Made by a program: the position numbers and the translations under genes | Origin: Pseudomonas jinjuensis | Lineage (GTDB): Bacteria > Pseudomonadota > Gammaproteobacteria > Pseudomonadales > Pseudomonadaceae | Assembly: GCF_900103845.1 (NCBI RefSeq) | Contig: NZ_FNIJ01000010.1 | Span: forward strand, 186,001-250,000 | Length of the DNA stretch: 64,000 bases | Reading direction: 5' to 3' | In this document: one piece after another, positions 1 to 8,304 of the stretch | Numbering within the stretch: the stretch's first letter is position 1 | How the letters are laid out: every line of letters begins with the position of its first letter | The notes under the pieces: generated by a model | What the model was told of the DNA's origin: nothing | The model's database searches: none | What the model saw: the letters and a program-made list of their open reading frames with translations, nothing else

Positions 1-1264
1 GCAGCAGGTTGAGCACTTCGCCTTCGAGGCGCTTCATGTGCTCCAGGGTGACGTAAAGGAAGTTGCCACTGCCGCAGGCTGGATCGAGTACGCGCACGTC
101 GCACAGATGGCGGTGGAAGGCGCGGATCTCGGCGACGGCTTCCTTGTGCTTGCCCTGGCCTTCATAGGTGAGCGCGGCAACCTGCACTTCCTTCCACTCG
201 GCGCGCAGCGGCTCGATGACGGTGGGCAGTACCAGGCGCTCGACATAAGCGCGGGGCGTGTAGTGGGCGCCGAGCTTGTGTCGCTCGCGGGGGTTGAGCG
301 CGCGTTCCAGCAGGGTGCCGAAGATCGCCGGTTCGACATAGCGCCAATCGGCCTCGGAGGCCTTGAGCAGCAGCTCCATCTGGTCGCGGTCGAGAGCTAT
401 AGCCTGGGCTTCGGCGAACAGGCCGCCGTTGAACTTGAGCAGGGTGCTTTCCAGGATCGGCGAGAAGCCGCCGCTGTTCATGGTTTGCCAGAGGTTTTCG
501 AGCATCGGCGCGAAGGTGTCCGGCTTGTTCTTCAGGCGTTGTAGCAGCTCGGTAAAGCCGCGCTCGGGGAGCAGGCCCACGTCCTCGGCGAACATGGTGA
601 ACAGGGCGCGCATCAGGAAGCTGGCGACCAGTTGTGGCGGATGACCATCGGCTTCTAGCGACTTGGCCAGTTTGGCCAGTTGATCGGCGATTTCGCGGGT
701 GACGCGGGCCGAGCGGCGCGAAGGGTCGAGCGAGAGCGGATCAAGCCAGACGGCGCGCAAGCGTTCGCGAACATCTTCCTTGCGCAGGTCTTCCAGGCGG
801 ATGCGGTGGTTGCGGGCATCCGGGTAGGGCGTGTAAGTGGCGCCGGAGCGGCTGAATTCGGCGTACAGCTCGATGTTGCGGCCCACGTCCACTACGAGGA
901 TGAACGGCGGACGGCCTTCCTCGGCAGGCAGAGCCCGGGCGTACTGGTCGGCCTGGTTGTGGGCCTTGAGCATGGCCTTGTCCCAGCCGGAGCTGTCCAG
1001 GGGCTTGCCGGTTTGCTTGGCCTCCAGCACAAAGCTGCTGCGCTTGTAGAGGTCGATGAAGCCGTTGTTGCTGCTGCCGTCTGGCTGGTTGATGACTACG
1101 CGGCGCTCGAATACGTAGGCGTTGTCTCGAGTGTCGTCGCCGGCCGGCTCCGGCAGTGGCAAGCCCAGCAGACTGCACAGTTCGGTGAGGAACAACTGGT
1201 AGTTGGCGCGCTCAGTACCTCCAGCCTTTTGCCAGCGGGCCAGGAAGGTGTCCAGGTGTTCCAT
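1..1264 (-). CDS. MmeI-like (type IIL) restriction-methylation enzyme, N-terminal part, cut by window edge
   Basis: The minus-strand frame from the ATG at 1264 stays open to the window edge, giving 421 codons. It begins [16 protein letters not shown]. Residues 71-83 carry a D-x9-ExK nuclease motif (D71, E81, K83), with the same D/E/K spacing I recall for MmeI (D70/E80/K82). [16 protein letters not shown] motif lies near residue 335. SAM-binding motif [10 protein letters not shown], follows near 395. This order (N-terminal nuclease, helical linker, N6-adenine methylase) fits single-chain type IIL enzymes. A related methylase from a multi-gene defence system, such as DISARM DrmMI, is possible because the C-terminus and neighbours are missing. 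An upstream in-frame ATG is excluded by a stop. Confidence 0.8.
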   Translation of the reverse strand, partial: MEHLDTFLARWQKAGGTERANYQLFLTELCSLLGLPLPEPAGDDTRDNAYVFERRVVINQPDGSSNNGFIDLYKRSSFVLEAKQTGKPLDSSGWDKAMLKAHNQADQYARALPAEEGRPPFILVVDVGRNIELYAEFSRSGATYTPYPDARNHRIRLEDLRKEDVRERLRAVWLDPLSLDPSRRSARVTREIADQLAKLAKSLEADGHPPQLVASFLMRALFTMFAEDVGLLPERGFTELLQRLKNKPDTFAPMLENLWQTMNSGGFSPILESTLLKFNGGLFAEAQAIALDRDQMELLLKASEADWRYVEPAIFGTLLERALNPRERHKLGAHYTPRAYVERLVLPTVIEPLRAEWKEVQVAALTYEGQGKHKEAVAEIRAFHRHLCDVRVLDPACGSGNFLYVTLEHMKRLEGEVLNLL

Positions 1265-1375
1265 CACGGCATTGCTCCGACTGCGAGAAAGGCTTGGATT
1301 CTAACGGAGAGGTCAGGTCAGGGGTATGGCATCGCAAAGCTGCGTAGTTGAACGCATTTTGCGATGCCTTTTTAC

Positions 1376-2254
1376 TCAGGGAGCTTCATCCAACTGCTTG
1401 AGGCGATTCAGCACTTCTTCGCGACTTCGCGGGTAGTAGATCCAGTTCTTGAATTTGGGGTTGTATTCACCGCCCAGCTCGTTACGCCAGGATTTAAGCA
1501 GTTCGGTGATCTGCGGGTTGAATGACCAGGAGCGCACGGCAATTGAGCCTGTAGGCAGTTCCCGGGCAGACACCCACATACCCATAATCGTGAATCGATG
1601 CTCAAGGCATTTCGCTTGAGGCTTAGCCACAAGCGGCTTTGCCAGAATGGATTGCCAATCCATTGCGTATGGCAATGGCTGTCGTGGTGGTTCTGGATAG
1701 ATCCACGATTTGTTATGCGTCTGCTTCAGGATATGGGCTGCGACCTCTTCCGAGGGTACAGGCTGCTTGTTGAACAGCAGTTCGCTGAGGTCAATTTCGA
1801 CGGTATTAATGCCGACGGTTTTGATCCGCTCCAGCTTTTCCTCGTCAATAAACGAGGTGACTGCGATTTCGATGAATAGCTGGCTGCCATCTCTCAGGTG
1901 GGCGACCAGGTCAGGTTGGAATCCTGGTTGTGGGACTTCTTCATCCACCCCTTCGAAATCCCACCAGCTGGTTTGGTCTTCGCTCTCTGAGCAAGTGCCA
2001 GGCATTGGGGGCAGTTGCAGACCGAGCTTGTTGCGGATGACTTGTTTGGCGTACAGGTGCAGCAGGCTTTCGCGCTGGATGAAGCAGCTTTCTTTGTTCG
2101 AGTGGTGAGAGAAGTGATGCTCACGGATTAGGCCTTTGCGAGCGACTACCGGCTCACCGCAGCATGCGCAGGTGCAATTGCACGCAAGACCACGTATGGC
2201 GTTTTCAATGGTGATCAGCTGGCCGTTTGGATCGAGTGCAACGAACATGCTCAT
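1376..2254 (-). CDS. CoiA-like nuclease-fold protein
   Basis: A 292-residue protein. The N-terminus has a treble-clef-like zinc site (CNCTCACCGEPVVARKG) followed by REHHFSHHS, the hallmark of competence protein CoiA-like proteins. A PD-(D/E)xK-type core follows: QPDLVAHLRDGSQLFIEIAV, with D and an E-x-A/K-like strand near residues 130-145. I chose the ATG at 2254 because a GAGG Shine-Dalgarno lies 8 bases upstream; the longer ORF start at 2293 has none. CoiA promotes recombination during transformation in Gram-positives. CoiA-like proteins in Proteobacterial islands have no settled role. It ends about 110 bases before the restriction enzyme start and may be co-transcribed with it. Confidence 0.7.
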   Translation of the reverse strand: MSMFVALDPNGQLITIENAIRGLACNCTCACCGEPVVARKGLIREHHFSHHSNKESCFIQRESLLHLYAKQVIRNKLGLQLPPMPGTCSESEDQTSWWDFEGVDEEVPQPGFQPDLVAHLRDGSQLFIEIAVTSFIDEEKLERIKTVGINTVEIDLSELLFNKQPVPSEEVAAHILKQTHNKSWIYPEPPRQPLPYAMDWQSILAKPLVAKPQAKCLEHRFTIMGMWVSARELPTGSIAVRSWSFNPQITELLKSWRNELGGEYNPKFKNWIYYPRSREEVLNRLKQLDEAP

Positions 2255-2309
2255 GGGGTAAGCCTCTGGTGTGAAGACGGCTTCAAGAGTCATGATTCGG
2301 GCAGGTTGA

Positions 2310-2349
2310 AACCTCCCCCGAACCCTACGTGAAGGGTTCGGGAGGGTTC
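2310..2349. repeat. Long inverted repeat between divergent genes
   Basis: Two arms of about 17 bases, the left one beginning AACCTCCCCCGAACCCT (2310-2326) and the right one at 2332-2349, flank a 5-base centre with one or two mismatches. It sits between the CoiA-like gene (minus) and the membrane protein gene (plus), where a shared operator is likelier than a terminator. There is no T-run on either side. Confidence 0.55.
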
Positions 2350-2395
2350 ATGGAAGTGCTTGGGCCCCTTTGTTTTCGGGGCTTTGGGAGGAGTT

Positions 2396-3376
2396 GTGCT
2401 GGAAGTAATGCGTTGTCTGGATGAAGAGCTGCGGCAGTCGCCAGCCCCTGAGTTAAAGCCCTATAAGGTGATCCGGATATTGCTGGACGCCAGTATTAAC
2501 GCATTGGAAAAAGGCAATCAGGACCCGCAGACCTTTGATCGTGCGACCTTGTTAGCAATATGCGATCCAAAAGCTAGAACAGCGGGGCGTGATCCGGCGC
2601 GTTGGCTGGCAAGCGATGCGCTAGAAATATTTCTGGACGCGCGGATGAATTCGATTCGGCAGCGTGCGGAGCAAATGGGTTTAAAGCATCTGCCCGTAAT
2701 CGCCAGCAGTGAAAAGAAGGGGGGCGCAGGTAACCAGCGAATTTTCTGGCTCGCAACACAACCGTTCGAATCCACTGGTGACGGGGAGTCGAAAGGGCAA
2801 CCGCATAGTCAGATCATCTACACCCGTACGGAGAATGGCGAAGTTCAGCCGGCATTGTGTTTGCGGCTTATTTTCCGCAAGGGTGTTCTTGAAAACCGAA
2901 GCTGGCGTGGCTTGATGATGTTTATCACTGTGCTGCTGGGCATGGGGGCACTGCTGCTGTGGGTCTTGGCATCAATATGGAGCCTTTCTGCGCTTGACCA
3001 GGCCCTCACGCTCCGTCAGCTCGCCAGTAGTTTTTTGGTGAGCTTCCTGGCTTGGTGCATATGGCGCGGGCTTCATCAGCCGTGGGTTGAGCTGGTGGAA
3101 AATCGAGTGGTGAAGGCGCCGGCAGTTTTGCTTGCGTTCAAGGAAGATTCTGCTGAGCTCGAAATGTATCGCGACGAGGCGAAGAGGCCTTGGACAAGGT
3201 TCGTGCGCTTTTCCAGTGAATGCCCATTCTGTGGTGGCCGGGTTTTACTGGCAGAGGGCAGGCCGGATCATCTGATGCCTCTTGTTGGGCGATGCGGTGA
3301 AAGCCCCCATGCACACGTGTTCAGTTTTGACCGGGCGAGGCTTTCAGGGAGTTACATCGGGCCGCCTTTGAGCTGA
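2396..3376 (+). CDS. Hypothetical inner-membrane protein with C-terminal zinc-ribbon-like domain
   Basis: I do not recognise a family for this protein of about 326 residues. The N-terminal ~170 residues are soluble and polar. Two hydrophobic helices follow (MMFITVLLGMGALLLWVLAS and LASSFLVSFLAWCIW). The cytosolic tail holds CPFCGG and, about 25 residues later, RCGESPHAHVF, which could bind a metal through Cys/Cys/Cys/His. The start is uncertain: a GGGAGGAG stretch precedes a GTG at 2396 with too short a spacing, and an ATG at 2408 is 4 codons further in. It is divergent from the CoiA-like gene, and its 3' end overlaps convergently with the small gene broken by the IS21 element. Confidence 0.6.
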   Translation: MLEVMRCLDEELRQSPAPELKPYKVIRILLDASINALEKGNQDPQTFDRATLLAICDPKARTAGRDPARWLASDALEIFLDARMNSIRQRAEQMGLKHLPVIASSEKKGGAGNQRIFWLATQPFESTGDGESKGQPHSQIIYTRTENGEVQPALCLRLIFRKGVLENRSWRGLMMFITVLLGMGALLLWVLASIWSLSALDQALTLRQLASSFLVSFLAWCIWRGLHQPWVELVENRVVKAPAVLLAFKEDSAELEMYRDEAKRPWTRFVRFSSECPFCGGRVLLAEGRPDHLMPLVGRCGESPHAHVFSFDRARLSGSYIGPPLS

Positions 3377-3543
3377 TCCGATGTTTGGCAAATTGGCTTC
3401 TGTGTATTAACAGCAGCATTGCTGGCTGCCTTGGCTGATGTGTTCCTAGCTGCGGATTTCGGTGAACATGACCGAGCGTTTCGCTAATACGTGACCGGTG
3501 CTTCCACCCCGGTTGCGCGGGTTCTGGATTGTAATCGCATCGG

Positions 3544-4293
3544 TCACGATGCGGTTTGTTCCTCGGCTTTTTTCCGGCGCAGTGACTCACCCTTCATCGT
3601 CAGCCGGTAGGCGTTGTGCACCAGGCGGTCGAGTATGGCGTCGGCCAGGGTCGGGTCGTTGATCCAGCCATGCCAGTGTTCGAGGGGCAGTTGACTGGTC
3701 AGGATGGTGGAGCGGTTGCCGGCGCGGTCGTCGATCACCTCCAGCAGGTCATGCCGAGCCCCTTCCTCCAGCGGGGCCAGCGCCCAGTCGTCCAGCGCCA
3801 GGACGTCGACCTTGGCCAGCTGTTGCAGGGTGCGGCCGAAGCTGCCGTCGCCGTGGGCGATACGCAGTTGCTCCAGCAGGCGCGGGGTGCGCAGATACAG
3901 GGTGTTGTAGCCCTGGCGGCAGGCCTGGTTGCCCAGAGCGCAGGCCAGCCAGGTCTTGCCGGCACCGGTCGGCCCGGTCAGCAGCAGGTTGTGCTGCTGG
4001 CGGATCCAGTCGCCGCTGGCCAGGCTGGCGATCAGGCGCTCGTCCAGGGCGCGGCCGGGGCGGCGGTCGAGATCTTCCAGGCAGGCGTTGGCGTACTTGA
4101 GCTTGGCCTTCTTGCGCAGTCGCACCAGGCGCTGGTTGTCACGCCAGGCCAGTTCGCGGTCGAGCAGCAGGCCGAGGCGTTCATCGAAGCCCAGGCTGTG
4201 GCTGGCTGGCAGCGTCCATTGCTCTTCCAGCGCGCGGGCCATGCCGTCCAGGCGTAGCTGGTGCAGTTGATTGAGAGTGTGTTGCGGCATCAT
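3544..4293 (-). CDS. istB: IS21-family helper ATPase IstB
   Basis: A 249-residue AAA+ ATPase that assists IstA in IS21 transposition and target selection. Walker A GPTGAGKT lies at residues 107-114, and a Walker B-like VDVLALDDW about 60 residues later. I chose the ATG at 4293, which has AGGAG seven bases upstream; the open frame continues to 4488 but those codons are shared with istA. The istB start lies inside the last 110 bases of istA, as expected for coupled translation in this family. Length is standard. Confidence 0.95.
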   Translation of the reverse strand: MMPQHTLNQLHQLRLDGMARALEEQWTLPASHSLGFDERLGLLLDRELAWRDNQRLVRLRKKAKLKYANACLEDLDRRPGRALDERLIASLASGDWIRQQHNLLLTGPTGAGKTWLACALGNQACRQGYNTLYLRTPRLLEQLRIAHGDGSFGRTLQQLAKVDVLALDDWALAPLEEGARHDLLEVIDDRAGNRSTILTSQLPLEHWHGWINDPTLADAILDRLVHNAYRLTMKGESLRRKKAEEQTAS

Positions 4294-5866
4294 CGAACAG
4301 CTCCTGTTGCGGGGGTTGGTAGTAGTCAGCACCACGGACGTTTTCGTGGTGCTCGGGCAAGGCCGTTTCGGCCGCGCGCTTGGGCAGCGGCTGCCGATCC
4401 AGGCCTTGCTGGAGCAGGTTGCGCACGCTGCGCCCGGTGAAGGCGCGCAGTTGGACGGCCCGCTCGGCGGCGGCTTCCAGCCGTGCATTGCCGTAGCGGC
4501 GGGCCAGCGAGAGCAAGCCGAGACAGGCGCGATAGCCCATCTCCGGGTGCGGTTTGTGGGTCAGCTGGTGATCAATCAGTTGGCGCGTGCAGGGGCCGAT
4601 TCGCTCGCCCCAGTCGAGCAGGCGTTGCGGTGTCCACTCACGATGGGCCTGGTGCGCGGCGGGCATGTGTTCGCGCTGGGTGCTGTAGGCGCCGCGACGG
4701 CCCAGCAGCACATGGCTGGCCACCCGTCGGTTGCCATGCAGCACTTCCAGGGTGTGCGCCGTCAGCCGCACGTCGACGCTCTGCCGGGCCAGGGCCGAGG
4801 GCACGCTGTAGAAGCTGCCATTGACCTCGACGTGGTAATCGATGCTGACCTTGCAGCGCTTGAAGCTGGCCACCTCGTAGGGCTGCGCCGGCAACGCTCG
4901 CAAGGCCGGGCGATCCAGGCGCTCGAACCAGTCGCGCCGGCAGCCGTCGAGGCGCTTGAACGGGAGTCGATTCAGATCCTCCAGCAGTTCGGCGATGGCC
5001 TGGTTGAGCGCATGCAGGCTGAAGAACTGCCGATGGCGCAACCGCGCCATGATCCAGCGCTCGACCACCTGCACCGCCACCTCGGCCTTGGCCTTGTCCT
5101 GGGGTTTGCGTGGCCGCGCCGGCAGCATCACGGTGTCGTAATGGCGGGCGCACTCCAGCGCCGCCCGGTTCAGGCCCGGTTCGTAACGATCCGGCAGCGC
5201 GACTAGAGCGCGCGGATTGTCCGGCACCACCATCTCCGGCACGCCACCGAAGTAGGTCAGCGCCTGACTCAGCGACGTCAGCCAGTCCACCTGGGTTTCG
5301 CCCGGCGTCGCGCAGGCATAGGTGTAATTCGAGGCGCCCAAGGCCGCGACGAAGATATGCGCCCGGCGGACTTCGCCGCTGGCCGGATCGACCACCGGCA
5401 GCGTCGGCCCGGCATAGTCGATGAACAGCTTCTCGCCCGCCCGGTGCAGCTGGCGCATCGAACGTTTGAGCGTCTGGGCGTAACGCCGGTAGTGCTCGAC
5501 GAACTGGGTGTAGCGGTAGGTCGGCTGCCCCGCATGCGCGGCGAGATACTCCTCCCACAGCAGCTGCAAGGTCACGCCCTTGCGCCGCAGCTCGCGGTGG
5601 ATGCTCAGCACGTCCGGCAGCACCCGCTCACCGCGAGTCCTTCCCGACGGCACCGGCGCAAACAAGGCGGCTGCCAGCGCGGCCTCATCCATGGCCGCCA
5701 ACGTCGGCCAGTCCAGCCCGGCCACGCGCGCCGCCGTGACGTATTTGCTGACCACGCCCTTGGACAGCTGCAAGGCGCGGGCGATCTTCTCGTGGGATAA
5801 ACCGGCCTCGAGCTTGAGGCGCAGACATTCTTTGATGTTTCGCATGGCTACTCGCGGCGCCGCCAT
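4181..5866 (-). CDS. istA: IS21-family transposase IstA
   Basis: A 561-residue DDE transposase. An N-terminal helix-turn-helix (residues 16-45, [16 protein letters not shown]) precedes a retroviral-type integrase core with acidic residues D150 (FIDYAGP), D216 (VVPDNPRAL) and E262 (DKAKAEVAV). No stop or frameshift interrupts it, so the element looks active. The ATG at 5866 has GGGAG seven bases upstream. It is longer than many IstA proteins by a Q/P-rich tail over the istB start. Confidence 0.95.
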   Translation of the reverse strand: MAAPRVAMRNIKECLRLKLEAGLSHEKIARALQLSKGVVSKYVTAARVAGLDWPTLAAMDEAALAAALFAPVPSGRTRGERVLPDVLSIHRELRRKGVTLQLLWEEYLAAHAGQPTYRYTQFVEHYRRYAQTLKRSMRQLHRAGEKLFIDYAGPTLPVVDPASGEVRRAHIFVAALGASNYTYACATPGETQVDWLTSLSQALTYFGGVPEMVVPDNPRALVALPDRYEPGLNRAALECARHYDTVMLPARPRKPQDKAKAEVAVQVVERWIMARLRHRQFFSLHALNQAIAELLEDLNRLPFKRLDGCRRDWFERLDRPALRALPAQPYEVASFKRCKVSIDYHVEVNGSFYSVPSALARQSVDVRLTAHTLEVLHGNRRVASHVLLGRRGAYSTQREHMPAAHQAHREWTPQRLLDWGERIGPCTRQLIDHQLTHKPHPEMGYRACLGLLSLARRYGNARLEAAAERAVQLRAFTGRSVRNLLQQGLDRQPLPKRAAETALPEHHENVRGADYYQPPQQELFDDAATHSQSTAPATPGRHGPRAGRAMDAASQPQPGLR

Positions 5867-5935
5867 CCCTCGTCTCCCGAAATCGGGCGAGGGTGACGGT
5901 CGCGTCAGGTCATGCGCAACGAAGGAGAAGGCTTT

Positions 5936-6093
5936 CGCTAAGCCGTGACCGGCGATTTCGGTAAGCCGTGACCGCCTGTTTCGGAGCAGGCGGAAAATCG
6001 GTCACGTTGCTACCGAAATGAGCGGTCACGCGTTAGCGAAATGACCGGTCACGATCTACCGAAACAGCCGGTCACGATGCTCCGAAATCCGCA
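5936..6093. repeat. IS21 right-end terminal repeats
   Basis: Successive CGGTCACG blocks, each followed by a CGAAA block, occupy the istA-proximal end and finish in GCTCCGAAATCCGCA at 6093. The opposite end (3451-3500) carries the matching TGCGGATTTCGG start and two further copies. Such multiple repeats are IstA binding sites in IS21-type elements. Confidence 0.8.
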
Positions 6094-6339
6094 CCTAGCC
6101 ATCGCATCCAGTACGGTTTCGCCCTCTTTCAAGCCAAATAGCTCACGCGCGTTGGTGGTGGAAATAAACGTGAGCAGGTCTTTGCTCGGGCCATCATCGT
6201 CCAGAAAGGCTGGTTCATAATCAGCGTTGTTCATTGTGGCCTCTATCTAGTTGTCCGGCTCTCTCGTGACGTTAACGAGCCTGCGGCTAATATCCTGGCT
6301 GCGTAAGCTTTTTGGCATTTTGCCGGGCAGCAAAGAGAA

Positions 6340-6354
6340 TTTTAGCGGCTAAAA
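6340..6354. promoter_or_regulatory. KorB-type operator palindrome 1
   Basis: TTTTAGCGGCTAAAA. The core TTTAGCGGCTAAA is an exact match to the 13-bp operator TTTAGCSGCTAAA known for KorB of IncP plasmids. It lies in the divergent promoter region between the IS-split gene and the 62-residue gene. Confidence 0.75.
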
Positions 6355-6366
6355 AGGGAAGGGCAC

Positions 6367-6379
6367 TTTAGCTGCTAAA
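6367..6379. promoter_or_regulatory. KorB-type operator palindrome 2 (variant centre)
   Basis: TTTAGCTGCTAAA, with T in place of G/C at the centre, 26 bases from palindrome 1 and about 30 bases ahead of the 62-residue gene start. The spacing is roughly 2.5 helical turns, so paired binding is possible. Confidence 0.6.
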
Positions 6380-6408
6380 ATTTTGGCCACGATCTGAGAG
6401 GTGCCGCT

Positions 6409-6597
6409 ATGCCGAGTCGAGATGAGCTTGAAGCTGTCTTGGAGCGTTATGCCCTGGGGAAAACTGCAGTAGCCAACGCGATTCGCGAAAACAAGCGGTT
6501 TGGCCTGGGTGATGCAGAGCTGCCGACTGAGGAGGAGATTGCGGCAGAGATTGCTGCGCTGGACTTCTCTCGCTGGAAATCTGTTCCAGTGACATAG
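6409..6597 (+). CDS. Small hypothetical protein under KorB-type operators
   Basis: A 62-residue acidic protein beginning MPSRDELEAVLERYALGK. The ATG is preceded by GAGAGGTG at a 5-base spacing, a good ribosome site. Composition (many E, A, L) suggests helices; I see no motif. Two KorB-type palindromes lie just upstream and a third lies 30 bases downstream, so it probably belongs to the island's KorB-responsive genes. It is transcribed toward the 3' end of trbL (convergent). Small KorB-regulated genes of unknown role (the kil and kle sets) are known on IncP plasmids; kinship with them is not shown here. Confidence 0.6.
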   Translation: MPSRDELEAVLERYALGKTAVANAIRENKRFGLGDAELPTEEEIAAEIAALDFSRWKSVPVT

Positions 6598-6626
6598 CGG
6601 TAGCCCCTGTACGGGGCTACCTAGAT

Positions 6627-6639
6627 TTTAGCGGCTAAA
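6627..6639. promoter_or_regulatory. KorB-type operator palindrome 3 over the trbL stop
   Basis: TTTAGCGGCTAAA, an exact consensus match. The trbL stop codon TAG (minus strand, 6637-6635) lies inside it. It is positioned between the convergent 62-residue gene and trbL. Confidence 0.7.
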
Positions 6640-8050
6640 ATTTCTCGTCACGGCTGCCGCGATTAACGAACGCGGCGATTTCATCGGCCGGGGTATCGCC
6701 TGTGCCACCACCGGGTCCGATGCTGTTGGATTGATCGTCTTCCTGGCTCCGAATGGCTGCTGCCATCTGGCCGCCAAGAGTCTGCTGGGCTCGCTCCATA
6801 AAGTCGCTGCCAAGCTTGGCGGCTTTCTCCTCGATCACTGCCCCTGCGCCTTTGGCGAGTTCGGCGGTGGTGCGTGCAGCGACTCTGGCAGCTTGTTGTA
6901 GTGAGCCGCGTTCGGGATTGCCCATGGCGACGGCAAGCGGGCTGCTGCTTTCGGAGTCGGAAGGCATGCCACCTTCGCTCTGCTGCATGCTGCCATTGAA
7001 GTTAGGCATGCTGCTGCTCTCAATTGAGCTTTGTGCCTTCTCAACGGCTGCCTTGATGGCTGAAATGCCCCCGGCCATGTTCTGCGCTCCGGCCATGGCA
7101 GTGGCGCCTGCCATACTCATGGCTGCAGACGCCATGCCTGCTGCTCCCATAGCCGCGCCGACCGCTGCGCCGGCCCCGAAGTTGCCAATGCCCCCCGCAC
7201 CCGTACTGCTTCCTGTGATGATGCTGGCGAGCATGGGGGGCACCTTGTTGGTCAGGAGCAGCAGGCAGAGGCAGAAAATCAGCATGACGCCCAGCTCCTC
7301 GAAATTGAGGGTGCCTTTGGTCATCTTGGCGTAGAAACTAGTGAGCAGGTCGCTACCAATGCCAACCAGAAGCACCATGGCAAACAGTTGGACGGCCACA
7401 CCCAGGACGGTCTTGTAGTAATTGATGGCCATGTCGGAAGTCCAGCGTGAGCCGCCGAAGCCCAGGAAGAAGATGCCGGCATAGATCAGCAACCAGCCGG
7501 ACACCAACATGATGAGCATGTTGATCGCGATGAGCGCCAACATGAACAGAATCATCAGGCTCAGCACTAAACCAACCAGACTATCTACTGGACTCCAGGC
7601 CGAAAGCGCGGCGAGTGTCTGCCTCCACAGCATGAATCCAATATCCACGATGCCGGATGGCGTGACCGAGGTTATGCCGGATGCCTGTTCGCCCAGCCTC
7701 TGCAGCGACCGAATGATTGAGGTCGCAAACTCCGGCCCGTTCCTGAGTAGCCACAGGTAGAAGCCGAAGAACAGAATGAAACGGCAGAACTCGGCAAAGA
7801 ACTCGGCTAGGTCGGCCTTGCGCAGGGCCATCATGCCTAATGTCCAGGCCAGAGATATGGTGCCCAGCGTCCAGAACAACCAGGACGCGGCATTGAGGAT
7901 GACCGCCTGCCAGGTGGACGCACGGCTGCTGAACTCGGTAATGACCTGATCCAGCATGCCCTGATTGGTGAGCTGGGCTGCGGCACCACCGGAGTAGAGG
8001 GCTAGCAGCAGACAGCAGCTGATCAGGCTGGTGTTCTTGAGCGTTTTCAT
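6635..8050 (-). CDS. trbL: TrbL-like conjugation inner-membrane protein
   Basis: A 471-residue polytopic protein of the TrbL/VirB6 family, which forms part of the inner-membrane pore of P-type mating-pair-formation systems. A signal-like N-terminus (MKTLKNTSLISCCLLLALYS) ends near AAAQ. About five to seven hydrophobic helices follow between residues 50 and 265. A Gly/Ala/Met-rich stretch near 285-330 and a polar C-terminal tail complete the typical TrbL layout. RK2 TrbL is somewhat longer (about 530). It is the last gene of a trbJ-trbK-trbL run, in the same order as on IncP plasmids, but trbB-trbI are missing. Only 4 bases separate it from trbK. Confidence 0.9.
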   Translation of the reverse strand: MKTLKNTSLISCCLLLALYSGGAAAQLTNQGMLDQVITEFSSRASTWQAVILNAASWLFWTLGTISLAWTLGMMALRKADLAEFFAEFCRFILFFGFYLWLLRNGPEFATSIIRSLQRLGEQASGITSVTPSGIVDIGFMLWRQTLAALSAWSPVDSLVGLVLSLMILFMLALIAINMLIMLVSGWLLIYAGIFFLGFGGSRWTSDMAINYYKTVLGVAVQLFAMVLLVGIGSDLLTSFYAKMTKGTLNFEELGVMLIFCLCLLLLTNKVPPMLASIITGSSTGAGGIGNFGAGAAVGAAMGAAGMASAAMSMAGATAMAGAQNMAGGISAIKAAVEKAQSSIESSSMPNFNGSMQQSEGGMPSDSESSSPLAVAMGNPERGSLQQAARVAARTTAELAKGAGAVIEEKAAKLGSDFMERAQQTLGGQMAAAIRSQEDDQSNSIGPGGGTGDTPADEIAAFVNRGSRDEKF

Positions 8051-8054
8051 ACGG

Positions 8055-8294
8055 TCACTCCTGCGAACTGTTCAGTTCGAGCCAGTTCTTCGGTTGCTCG
8101 GTGGGCTGGATGGCGCCCGAGCGTCTGGAGCACTGGCCGGCAAACTCTGCCCGGGCCGTCCTGTCCTTGATCTGGTTGATCACCTCCAGGGTGCAGTTGG
8201 TATCGCTGACTTCGGGTATGGCTTGCGTGTTTGGCTGGTCATCGCATCCGGCAAGCGCCAGAAGGGTGAGTATCAGCGGGGTTAGTTTTTTCAT
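8055..8294 (-). CDS. trbK: TrbK-like entry-exclusion lipoprotein
   Basis: A 79-residue lipoprotein with a lysine start (MKKLTPLILTLLALAGC) and lipobox LAGC giving Cys18. RK2 TrbK is a small inner-membrane lipoprotein that blocks entry of related IncP plasmids, and this gene has the same size and position between trbJ and trbL. The C-terminus IQPTEQPKNWLELN closely resembles the C-terminus of the neighbouring TrbJ (IAPTQAPKNWLDMN). Assignment rests on position, size and lipobox because TrbK sequences diverge quickly. Confidence 0.8.
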   Translation of the reverse strand: MKKLTPLILTLLALAGCDDQPNTQAIPEVSDTNCTLEVINQIKDRTARAEFAGQCSRRSGAIQPTEQPKNWLELNSSQE

Positions 8295-8304
8295 GGGGCT
8301 CTCC

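Larger units (their letters stand above)
3451..6093 (-). mobile_element. IS21-family insertion sequence, complete, with 6-bp target duplication
   Basis: The 2643-bp element carries istA and istB. Both ends begin TGCGGATTTCGG read inward, and both carry further copies of a repeat of the form CGGTCACG-N5-CGAAA, as IS21 elements do at their ends. The sequence CCTAGC occurs immediately outside both ends (3445-3450 and 6094-6099), a 6-bp target duplication within the 4-8 bp known for IS21. Intact genes, matching ends and the perfect duplication suggest a recent insertion. It splits a small island gene. Confidence 0.95.
3352..6234 (-). pseudogene. Small island gene (77 aa when restored) disrupted by IS21
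   Basis: The ATG at 6234 opens a frame beginning MNNADYEPAFLDDDGPSKD and running to residue 47 (ALDAMAR-like end VLDAMAR), where the IS21 element enters at 6093. Removing the element and one CCTAGC copy joins this frame to NTSAKAASNAAVNTQKPICQ on the far side, ending at a TAA at 3352-3354. The restored protein has 77 residues, is acidic at the N-terminus and is not a family I recognise. With the element in place the frame runs into the IS end and stops at 6049, giving a 61-residue truncated product with 14 foreign residues. It is divergent from the 62-residue gene at 6409, with two KorB-type palindromes between them. Confidence 0.7.

Noticed and set aside
4271-5206. 311-codon plus-strand frame inside the IS21 element
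   Set aside because: Opposite strand of istA, with no independent start signal or motif.
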